Origin: Salinilacustrithrix flava
GTDB lineage: Bacteria > Actinomycetota > Acidimicrobiia > Acidimicrobiales > Salinilacustritrichaceae
Length of the DNA: 64,000 nucleotides
Assembly: GCF_041228405.1 (NCBI RefSeq)
Contig: NZ_CP133888.1
Span: forward strand, 1,426,001 to 1,490,000
Reading direction: 5' to 3'
Both the position numbers and the translations under genes were made by a program. The notes below the pieces were generated by a model. It had not been told where the DNA came from, ran no database searches, and was given only the letters and a program-made list of their open reading frames with translations. Below, piece by piece: positions 32,244 to 38,747 of the stretch (within the stretch, counting starts at the first letter, position 1; the number at the start of each line of letters is the position of its first letter).

Positions 32244-33557
32244 TCAGTCCAGCGTGTCGGGTTCGTCCGGCACGGCCGGTGCGCCGAGCAGCGGGCCGTA
32301 GTCGGCGGCGAGGCGATCGAAGTCGAGGTCTCGCAGGAACCGGCTGAACGCCACCTGGGCGGCCAGGGCGTTGACGTCGCGGAACACCTCGGGGAGGAAC
32401 GCGGGCGGGTCGATGAGCCCCTCGTCGTAGAGGGCGTTCACGGCCCCCATGTTGTTGATGTCGACCTTGCCGCAGAAGAGCAGCGGCACCCGGTCGAGCC
32501 GGCCGGTGCGGATCGCCACCCGGACGTAGGCGTAGGTGAGCACCAGGCCCTTGCCGTAGCCGAGGTCCTTGGTGAAGGGTCGCCCCGTGGGCGTGGAGCC
32601 ACGGAAGACCCGCATGACCAGCTGCCAGCACTCGTCCTCGTCGAGGCCGAGCGTGCGGAAGTGCTCGACGACCTCCACGAACGACGCCCCGTCCTCGGCG
32701 AGGGCGATGGCCTCGATGCGGTCGGCGATGCGCAGCAGCCGGATCGGGTGCGAGGTGAGCGAGAGGATCTCGGTGAGGGTGGCCAGCCCCTCCTGGGTCA
32801 CGTTGACCGGCGGCGGCGCCTTGCCGAGGAAGGTGCAGTACGGCTGGGCCCGGCCGTTGTCGCTGGTGCCGACGTGCACCCAGCCCTCGTGGGACTCGAG
32901 CTGCTCCAGCTGGCGCTCCGAGAACATGGCATCCGCGCGCAGCTTGATGTAGTCCGATCCGGCGGCGGCGTCGGCGACGATGCCGTCGTCGAGCACGACG
33001 TGGACCATGCCGGGGCCCATCGAGTCGTCGAGCCGTGACTGCAGCAACGAGACCGCGGACTCGCCGTCGATGCCCTTCTCGTCCCGCTCGTCGATGGGAA
33101 GGTCCGACACCCAGCTGAGCGCGTCGCGAAACTGGCCGGCGAGGTCGGCCACCCGCGGGCCACCGGCGTGGAAGACGTCGTCGGTGGTGCCGTAGAGCTG
33201 CGCCGTCAGCGGGCCGAAGCCGTCGGTGCCACGGGCCTCGAGCATGTCGAGCGTGAGCCGGTACTGCTCGCACGTCCGCTTCAGCAGCTGGGAGAGCGTG
33301 GACGTCGTGCCGAGCGAGGTGTTGATCCACAGCTCGATGTCGAGGAACTGCTCGCGGGCCGCGTCGAGGTCGAAGCCGAGGTCCCGCTGCTCGTACCAGC
33401 CAGCGTCCACGGCCGGCTGCTCCCGGCACCCCGACGCGAAGAACGCGTCGCGCACGTGGTCGTCCCACTTGATGGCGTCGAGGATCCGAACCGGGCGCTG
33501 CGCGTCGACGATCGCGTCGGAGAGGGCGCGCACCGTCTCCTCGTAGGTCTCTGCCAT
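32244..33557 (-). CDS. QEGLA-motif protein (DUF1704, MATCAP-like metallopeptidase fold)
   Basis: 437 residues from ATG 33557. The family signature TQEGLATLTEIL is near residue 250, and HEGWVH (HExxxH) near 222 fits the zinc site described for eukaryotic relatives that act as tyrosine carboxypeptidases. TIGR02421 describes the bacterial group as 'flavohaemoglobin expression-modulating' by annotation; no flavohaemoglobin gene is in this window. No signal peptide. It diverges from the Asp-rich exported protein across a 108-base gap that contains 11-bp-period repeats. Confidence 0.85.
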   Translation of the reverse strand: MAETYEETVRALSDAIVDAQRPVRILDAIKWDDHVRDAFFASGCREQPAVDAGWYEQRDLGFDLDAAREQFLDIELWINTSLGTTSTLSQLLKRTCEQYRLTLDMLEARGTDGFGPLTAQLYGTTDDVFHAGGPRVADLAGQFRDALSWVSDLPIDERDEKGIDGESAVSLLQSRLDDSMGPGMVHVVLDDGIVADAAAGSDYIKLRADAMFSERQLEQLESHEGWVHVGTSDNGRAQPYCTFLGKAPPPVNVTQEGLATLTEILSLTSHPIRLLRIADRIEAIALAEDGASFVEVVEHFRTLGLDEDECWQLVMRVFRGSTPTGRPFTKDLGYGKGLVLTYAYVRVAIRTGRLDRVPLLFCGKVDINNMGAVNALYDEGLIDPPAFLPEVFRDVNALAAQVAFSRFLRDLDFDRLAADYGPLLGAPAVPDEPDTLD

Positions 33558-33603
33558 GGCTCTCCAAGGATGGCTGACCGCACCCCTGGTCCGCAGCCTC
33601 CGG

Positions 33604-33643
33604 CTTAGGAAACCCTTTGCAGAGGGCTGACGTCGCCTTGATG
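33604..33643. promoter_or_regulatory. Period-11 direct repeats upstream of Asp-rich protein operon
   Basis: CTTAGGA (33604) and CTTTGCA (33615) are 11 bases apart, with CTTGATG (33637) two periods further. The spacing equals that at 13451-13490. Sequence match is weaker than at 12.8-13.5 kb. Confidence 0.4.
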
Positions 33644-33665
33644 GGCCCGTCCATACGTTGCCGAC

Positions 33666-34076
33666 ATGGCCCTCACCCGCACCGCCGCCCTCGCCCTCGG
33701 AGGCGCCGTTGCCGCCGCCGTCGCCCTCGTCTCCGTCGCCGGGGCGGTGACCGTGTCCACCGGGACGCCGGCGCCGTCGCCCGATGCCGTGCTGGCCGGG
33801 GAATCGGAGCCGGCGGAGGCGACCCCCGCACCGGTCGAGGTGATCTACCAGGACGTGTACGACCTCCCGCCCGCTCCCGCCGCGCCGGTCGCCGCCCCCG
33901 CGCCGGTCGCCGCCCCCGCTCCGGCAGCGGCCCTGGCCACCAGCGACGGCGACTGGGACGACGACCACGACGACGGCGACTGGGACGACGACGACGGGGA
34001 CGACGACCACGGGGACGACGACGATCACGACGACGACTGGGACGACGACGATCGGCACGACGACGATGACGACTGA
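33666..34076 (+). CDS. Secreted Asp-rich protein
   Basis: 136 residues. Signal peptide or anchor at about residues 4-28 (ALTRTAALALGGAVAAAVAL, residues 2-21), an Ala/Pro spacer (about 35-93), then ~40 residues almost only Asp with Trp, His and Gly (units such as DGDWDDDHDDGD). The regular Trp/His spacing could bind metals; RTX-type GGxGxD repeats are absent. It heads a four-gene unit with ApbE and a haem membrane protein. Its tail is similar to that of 13543, but no shared globular domain is visible. Function unknown. Confidence 0.72.
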   Translation: MALTRTAALALGGAVAAAVALVSVAGAVTVSTGTPAPSPDAVLAGESEPAEATPAPVEVIYQDVYDLPPAPAAPVAAPAPVAAPAPAAALATSDGDWDDDHDDGDWDDDDGDDDHGDDDDHDDDWDDDDRHDDDDD

Positions 34077-34428
34077 TCCGGCTCGCCCCCGGGCGAAGCG
34101 GAAGCGGCCGCACCCGGCGGCCGGGGCCCGGCTCGTGGTCGCCGGCGCCGCCACGGCCGGCACCCTGGCCATGGTCGGCCTCATGGTCAGCCCGGCCGAC
34201 GAACCCGCGCCGCTCGACCTGAGCACCGCCTCGCCGGCGACGGTCTCCGTCCCGGCGCCCGCTCGGATCGTCATCGTGCGCCGGCACCTCCCCGTGCCGA
34301 CAGCGGCTCCCACCAGCCCGCCGGTCCTCCGCCCCGGCGCGACGCCCGCGCTCACCCCGGTGCCGGCCCCTGCACCGGCGCCGGCCCCTCGCCCGGCCGC
34401 GCCGCGCACGACGAGCAGCGGGAGCTGA
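34066..34428 (+). CDS. Small membrane protein with Pro/Ala-rich outer tail
   Basis: 120 residues; the start overlaps the Asp-rich gene by 11 bases. A basic N-terminus (RAKRKRPHP) precedes one membrane helix at about residues 22-42, then a Pro/Ala/Thr tail ending in TTSSGS. It has no flavinylation motif (Dx[ST]GA[ST]). Presumably a scaffold or anchor in the same unit; no family recognised. Confidence 0.65.
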   Translation: MTTDPARPRAKRKRPHPAAGARLVVAGAATAGTLAMVGLMVSPADEPAPLDLSTASPATVSVPAPARIVIVRRHLPVPTAAPTSPPVLRPGATPALTPVPAPAPAPAPRPAAPRTTSSGS

Positions 34429-34430
34429 CG

Positions 34431-35390
34431 GTGCAGGTCGCCATCATCGACGAGCACCGCTTCCGGGCGATGGGAACCGACTGCCACGTCCAGGTCGTCG
34501 GCGCACCGCACGGGGCGTGCGACGTGGCCGAAGCCGTCGTGGGCAGCGACGAGGCACGGTGGTCGCGCTTCCGCCCCGACTCCGAGATCCGCCGTGGGGC
34601 ACCCGGCGTGGCCGGCTCGGTCAGCGATGAGACCGCCGAGCTGGTGGCCCTGGCCCTCGAGGCCCTCGACCGGACCGATGGGTGGTTCGACCCCCGCCTC
34701 GGCGGCCACCTCTGCGCCGCGGGCTACGACCGCACCCTCGACCTCGTGCAGACGGGTGCTCCGATCCCACCACGGACAGCGCCACCGCTGCCCGCCGTCC
34801 GCCCGGCGATCGGTCGCCGGGCGGACGGTCCGACCCTCATGGTCCCGCCCGGCGTCGAGCTCGACCTGGGCGGGATCGCCAAGGGGCACAGCGCCGATCG
34901 CGCCCTTGCTGCCGTGCTCGCGACGGGTGCCCTCGGCGCCTGCATCAACCTCGGCGGCGACCTGCGCTGCGCGGGCGCGTCCCCGACCGGGGACGGTTGG
35001 TGGTGCGCGCTGGACCACGGTCCGGGTGCAGCCGCCAGCGCGCTGGCCATCGGCCTGACCCACGGCGCCGTGGCCACGTCCACGACCCGGCGCCGGCGGT
35101 GGACGACGACCTCCGGCGAGGCCCACCACCTGCTCGATCCCCGCACCGGCCATCCGGCGGGCACCGACCGCCGCAGCGCCACCGTCGTCGCCGCCACGGC
35201 CGCGACCGCCGAGGTGCTCACCAAGGTCGCCCTCCTCGCGCCGTGGGACGACGCCGAGCGGCTGCTCACCGCGGAGGGCGGCGTCGGCCTCGTGAGCCTC
35301 GACGACGGCTCCACCCGCGCGATCGGTGACATCGCCCCCCTGCTCGCCGACCGGGCGAGCCTCCCCGAGGAGACCAGCTCGTGCACCTGA
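34431..35390 (+). CDS. apbE: FAD:protein FMN transferase (ApbE)
   Basis: 319 residues from a GTG two bases after the previous stop. LDLGGIAKGHSADRA at about 143 and INLGGDLRC at about 171 bind FAD; GAVATSTTRRRRW and HHLLDPRTGHPAG near 231 complete the family signature. ApbE moves FMN from FAD onto Thr/Ser of [DN]x[ST]GA[ST] motifs in exported or membrane redox proteins. No predicted signal peptide is evident, so it may act in the cytosol. No protein with the target motif is encoded in this operon, so its substrate must be elsewhere or use another motif. Confidence 0.93.
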   Translation: MQVAIIDEHRFRAMGTDCHVQVVGAPHGACDVAEAVVGSDEARWSRFRPDSEIRRGAPGVAGSVSDETAELVALALEALDRTDGWFDPRLGGHLCAAGYDRTLDLVQTGAPIPPRTAPPLPAVRPAIGRRADGPTLMVPPGVELDLGGIAKGHSADRALAAVLATGALGACINLGGDLRCAGASPTGDGWWCALDHGPGAAASALAIGLTHGAVATSTTRRRRWTTTSGEAHHLLDPRTGHPAGTDRRSATVVAATAATAEVLTKVALLAPWDDAERLLTAEGGVGLVSLDDGSTRAIGDIAPLLADRASLPEETSSCT

Positions 35391-35953
35391 CCCTCCACCC
35401 GGAGCTGTGGTGGTGCGTCACCCGAGCCACCGGCATCACCGCGTGGGTGTCCGCCCTCGGGTCGCTGCTGGCCGGGCTCGCCCTCGCCACCCGAACGCTC
35501 GGCGCCCGACCGAAGGGCCCGTGGCTGCTCGACGTGCACCGGGGCCTCGCCGGGGTCACCCTCGCCTTCACCGCGCTGCACGTCGCCGCCATCGTGGCCG
35601 ACTCCTACGTGCACTTCGGCGCCGCCGACGTCCTCGTCCCCCTGGCCAGCGACTGGGAGCCCGTCGCCGTCGCCGGTGGCGTGGTCGCGATGTGGCTCCT
35701 GGTCGCGGTGCAGCTGTCCAGCCTCGCCATGCGGCGGCTCCCGAAGCGCGTGTGGCGGACGATCCACCTCGGCAGCCACGGCGCGGCGGTCGCCGCCACG
35801 TTCCACGCCTTCACCGCCGGCACCGACGCCGGAAACCCGCTGGTCGTCGGGACGGCGATCGCCGCGGCGTCGGCCGCCGCCTTGATGTTCACCTACCGCC
35901 TCGCCCTTCCGCGCCGGTCGGCCCGTCGGCCCTCGCCCGCCCCGACGGGCTGA
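35381..35953 (+). CDS. Ferric-reductase-like transmembrane haem protein
   Basis: 190 residues from a GTG that overlaps ApbE by 10 bases. Five or so membrane helices. The His pair in DVHRGLAGVTLAFTALHVAA (spacing 14) and those in IHLGSHGAAVAATFHAF are placed like the haem ligands of the ferric-reductase-like transmembrane domain (NOX/YedZ/MsrQ group). It would pass electrons across the membrane to outside flavin or metal acceptors. Coupled with ApbE this suggests an extracytosolic redox chain. No NAD(P)H/FAD-binding domain is attached. Confidence 0.88.
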   Translation: MHLTLHPELWWCVTRATGITAWVSALGSLLAGLALATRTLGARPKGPWLLDVHRGLAGVTLAFTALHVAAIVADSYVHFGAADVLVPLASDWEPVAVAGGVVAMWLLVAVQLSSLAMRRLPKRVWRTIHLGSHGAAVAATFHAFTAGTDAGNPLVVGTAIAAASAAALMFTYRLALPRRSARRPSPAPTG

Positions 35954-35977
35954 CCGGCCGCCTGCTTGCGGAAAACC

Positions 35978-36015
35978 GGACGAGGCAGACAGACTCGTCT
36001 TGACTGATCGGTCAA
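35978..36015. promoter_or_regulatory. Palindrome TTGACTGATCGGTCAA plus small hairpin upstream of thiolase
   Basis: At 36000-36015 a 16-bp inverted repeat (TTGAC/GTCAA arms, mismatched at two central positions) lies 26 bases before the thiolase ATG, like operators of TetR-family regulators of lipid breakdown. Just before it, GACGAG and CTCGTC form a hairpin that may end the haem-protein operon. The first hexamer TTGACT could also be a -35 box. Confidence 0.5.
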
Positions 36016-36041
36016 CTTTCGCGATCCCGTAGGAGACACCC

Positions 36042-37253
36042 ATGGCAACCGCCGTCATCGTCGACGCCGTCCGCACCCCCGGGGGCAAGCGCTTCGGCCA
36101 GCTGTCCGGCTGGCACCCGTCCGACCTGGCCGCCGAGGTGCTCAAGGCCCTGGCCGAGCGCAACGACCTCGACCCCGCGCTCGTCGACGACGTCGTCATG
36201 GGCTGCGTCATGCAGGTCGGCAACCAGGGCCTCAACATCGGCCGCAACGCCGTCCTCGCCGCCGGCTGGCCCGAGACGGTCCCGGCCACCACGGTCGACC
36301 GCCAGTGCGGCTCGTCCCAGCAGGCCGCCCACTTCGCCGCCCAGGGCGTCATCGCCGGCGCCTACGACATCGCCGTCGCCGCCGGCGTCGAGGTCATGAC
36401 CACCACCCCCATGGGTGCCTCCATCACCCCCGGCTCGATCCCCTTCGGCCCCAAGGCCGCCGGCCGCTACGCCGATGTCGAGTACATCGAGGGCTGGAAG
36501 GGCCTGATCCCCCAGGGCGTGTCCGCCGAGATCATCGCCAACAAGTGGGACCTGTCCCGCGAGGACCTGGACAAGATCGGCCTCGAGAGCCAGATCCGCG
36601 CCGCCCGCGCCCGCGACGAGGGCCGCTTCGACAACGAGATCATCCCGGTCAAGGTCAAGAAGCTCGACAAGGAGACCGGCGAGCTCATCGACACCGGCGA
36701 CCAGATGGCCACGGCCGACGAGGGCATCCGCGACACCACGATGGAGACGCTGGCCAACCTGAAGCCGGCCTTCCTCCCTGACGGCAAGGTCACCGCCGGC
36801 AACTCCTCCCAGATCTGCGACGGCGCCTCGGCGCTGCTGATCATGTCCGAGGAGAAGGCCAAGCAGCTCGGCCTCACCCCGCGTGCCCGCTTCCACACCT
36901 TCGCCCTCGCCGGCGTCGATCCCGTCACCATGCTGACCGGCCCGATCCCGGCCACCTCCAAGGTGCTCGAGCGCTCCGGCGGCCTCACCATGGACGACAT
37001 CGACCTGTTCGAGGTCAACGAGGCCTTCGCCTCCGTCGTCGGCGCCTGGCAGAAGGAGCACAGCGCGGACATGGAGAAGGTCAACGTCAACGGCGGCGCC
37101 ATCGCCCTCGGCCACCCCCTCGGTGGCTCCGGCGCCAAGCTCATGGCCACCCTGCTCAACGAGCTCGAGCGCACCGGCGGCCGCTACGGCCTCCAGACGA
37201 TGTGCGAGGGCGGCGGGCTCGCCAACGCCACCATCATCGAGCGCCTGGGCTGA
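36042..37253 (+). CDS. Acetyl-CoA C-acyltransferase (degradative thiolase)
   Basis: 403 residues with a strong ribosome site (AGGAGA). The nucleophile Cys in VDRQCGSSQQA at about 88, the active His in NVNGGAIALGHPLGGSGAKL and the second Cys in MCEGGGLANA are all present, so unlike the protein at 29001 this is a standard thiolase. It cleaves 3-ketoacyl-CoA at the end of beta-oxidation, or condenses acetyl-CoA. Codon use is more uniform (almost all C-ending) than neighbours, as in highly expressed genes. A TetR-like palindrome lies just upstream. Confidence 0.96.
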   Translation: MATAVIVDAVRTPGGKRFGQLSGWHPSDLAAEVLKALAERNDLDPALVDDVVMGCVMQVGNQGLNIGRNAVLAAGWPETVPATTVDRQCGSSQQAAHFAAQGVIAGAYDIAVAAGVEVMTTTPMGASITPGSIPFGPKAAGRYADVEYIEGWKGLIPQGVSAEIIANKWDLSREDLDKIGLESQIRAARARDEGRFDNEIIPVKVKKLDKETGELIDTGDQMATADEGIRDTTMETLANLKPAFLPDGKVTAGNSSQICDGASALLIMSEEKAKQLGLTPRARFHTFALAGVDPVTMLTGPIPATSKVLERSGGLTMDDIDLFEVNEAFASVVGAWQKEHSADMEKVNVNGGAIALGHPLGGSGAKLMATLLNELERTGGRYGLQTMCEGGGLANATIIERLG

Positions 37254-37388
37254 GCTGAGCTCATTGACGCTTCCTCGCTTCGCTGCGGGAGCGTCCACGT
37301 TGCACGGAGTAGGTGAACGTCCACCCGTGGACCGGTCGCTGGCGCTCCCTCGGGGCTGACCGCGACAGCGCAGCACCACCCGCCCGAT
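37254..37388. other. Intergenic region after thiolase
   Basis: Holds two small palindromes: CGCTTCC...GGGAGCG (37268-37294) and GTCCACCCGTGGAC (37319-37332). No gene seen. Either hairpin could end the thiolase transcript before the main terminator at 37389. Confidence 0.35.
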
Positions 37389-37418
37389 CGACGCCCCGCC
37401 TTCACCGGCGGGGCGTCG
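37389..37418. terminator. Bidirectional hairpin terminator
   Basis: Perfect 12-bp arms CGACGCCCCGCC (37389-37400) and complement (37407-37418), loop TTCACC. Between the convergent thiolase and CBS-protein genes. Confidence 0.85.
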
Positions 37419-37430
37419 TCGCGTTCGGGG

Positions 37431-37841
37431 TCAGGCGTCCCAGTCGGTGTCCTCGGCGGCGTAGACCCCGAGCAGGTCGCGGGCCGACACGATGCCGGCC
37501 AGGCCGTTGGGGTTGGCGACGAGGACGTGGCGCACGTACCGGTCGAACATCTCGTTGGCGACGGTGGGGACGGTGGAGTCCTCCTGGCACCAGACCAGCT
37601 CGCGGCTGGCGATCTCGCCGGCGGTGACCTTCGTGGGGTCGTCGCCGCGGGCGACGACGCGGACCACGTCGCGCTCGGAGACCACGCCCTCGACCTTGGA
37701 GGGGTCGCCGACGGCGACGATGGAGATCCCGGAATCGTCGAGCACTCGGGCCACCGCATCGATCGTGGTGTCTGCGGTGACGGTGATCAGCTCGTCGCCG
37801 ATGAGCGACGAGACGGGGAGGGAGGCGATGGCTTGGCTCAT
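37431..37841 (-). CDS. CBS-domain pair protein
   Basis: 136 residues made only of two CBS domains. The first ends in GVVSERDVVRVVA (about 51-63), the second in GIVSARDLLGVYA. Such stand-alone pairs bind adenine nucleotides and report energy state to a partner. The partner is not apparent from the neighbours. Confidence 0.9.
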   Translation of the reverse strand: MSQAIASLPVSSLIGDELITVTADTTIDAVARVLDDSGISIVAVGDPSKVEGVVSERDVVRVVARGDDPTKVTAGEIASRELVWCQEDSTVPTVANEMFDRYVRHVLVANPNGLAGIVSARDLLGVYAAEDTDWDA

Positions 37842-37947
37842 GTCGCGATCCTGTCGCGCCGGCCCCGACGTCGGCAGGGTCGGGAGTCACACCCCCCGGG
37901 GATCCCGTGGTGGCAGGCCGGTGGCGGGGCGCCGATACCCTGCGGTG

Positions 37948-38271
37948 ATGCCGAAGCTGAACCCACGATGGCTGGTGATCGGCACCCTGATCGTGGTCGT
38001 GGGCACCGTGGTCTCCGACGTGAGCGTGTTCTCGCTCATCGTCGCGGTCGCCGCCGGCGCCCTCATCTTCAAGGTCGGCTTCGCCATCCTCGGCGGCATG
38101 GCTCAGCCCATCCCGGAGCCGCCACCGGCCGGCGAGCTGCGCAAGGTCAAGATCGAGTACCGCTGCACCATCTGCGGCACCGAGATCCGCATGACGGTGG
38201 CCAACGACGAGATGCCGGACCCGCCCCGGCACTGCCTCGAGGACATGGACCTGGTCACGCCCGTCGAGTGA
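37948..38271 (+). CDS. Two-helix membrane protein with C-terminal cysteine site
   Basis: 107 residues from the ATG at 37948. Two hydrophobic helices (about 9-29 and 31-52) are followed by a small domain, YRCTICGTEIRMTV...PPRHC, with CxxC and a later HC that may bind zinc. It looks like a membrane-tethered rubredoxin/zinc-ribbon-type protein conserved near CrgA in some actinobacteria (inference from style). Function unknown. Confidence 0.75.
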   Translation: MPKLNPRWLVIGTLIVVVGTVVSDVSVFSLIVAVAAGALIFKVGFAILGGMAQPIPEPPPAGELRKVKIEYRCTICGTEIRMTVANDEMPDPPRHCLEDMDLVTPVE

Positions 38272-38289
38272 GCAGGCGCGCGACAGCGC

Positions 38290-38341
38290 TGTGGATAACC
38301 CCGGTTGCCTGGGGAAACGGCTCGCGTCAGGCTGTGGACAA
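38290..38341. promoter_or_regulatory. Two DnaA boxes beside crgA
   Basis: TGTGGATAA (38290-38298) is the exact complement of the consensus box TTATCCACA; TGTGGACAA (38333-38341) is the common variant TTGTCCACA. Both point the same way and start 43 bases apart, in the 96-base gap between the cysteine-site protein and crgA. They may titrate DnaA or control a gene. No third box is visible in the window, so this is not oriC. Confidence 0.6.
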
Positions 38342-38367
38342 CCGGTGGATGACCGGCACGTCGCGCG

Positions 38368-38712
38368 TCAGTGGAACTGCGTGGCGGTGACGATGCCGCC
38401 GAGCACCAGGGCCAGGCCGAGCAGCAGGTAGAGGTTGTCGGTGGCGCCGGGCAGCAGGCCCAGGTAGTTGAGGAAGATCACCAGTGCGCCCAGGCCGAGC
38501 AGGGTGAACATGAGCACCGGCACCCACGTGGGGCTGACCTTGAACTCCTGGGGGATCGGGGCGGTGTAGCGGCCCGAGGTGCTCTCGCGGACGTCGCTGG
38601 CCGCGTGACCCTTGGAGATGGCGTGCCGCGCGCCGGAGCCGCTGCCCCCCTTGGGGGTCGTGCGACCGCCGTCGCCCTTTTTCTTGCGATCCTGTCGTGC
38701 CACCTCGGCCAC
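38368..38712 (-). CDS. crgA: Cell division protein CrgA
   Basis: 114 residues. After a basic N-terminus (RQDRKKKGDGG), the core SPTWVPVLMFTLLGLGALVI, NYLGLLPG, then GLALVLGGIVTATQFH gives the two membrane helices of CrgA. CrgA sits at the septum and links FtsZ, PBPs and other division proteins in actinobacteria. The gene order crgA ... trpG - pknB operon is the same as around Rv0011c-Rv0020c in M. tuberculosis. Confidence 0.93.
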   Translation of the reverse strand: MAEVARQDRKKKGDGGRTTPKGGSGSGARHAISKGHAASDVRESTSGRYTAPIPQEFKVSPTWVPVLMFTLLGLGALVIFLNYLGLLPGATDNLYLLLGLALVLGGIVTATQFH

Positions 38713-38747
38713 GGTAGTCCGCCACCGTCCTGGGTACGGTCTCGCCG

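Noticed and set aside
33945..34076. Asp-rich tail considered as an RTX calcium-binding repeat
   Set aside because: Lacks the GGxGxDxUx nonapeptide, so the RTX label is not justified.
36000..36028. TTGACT at 36000 as a strong sigma-70 -35 box
   Set aside because: No convincing -10 box at 16-18 bases; the palindromic reading explains the sequence better, though both remain possible.
38290..38341. oriC itself
   Set aside because: Only two DnaA boxes, no AT-rich unwinding region and no dnaA/dnaN near.
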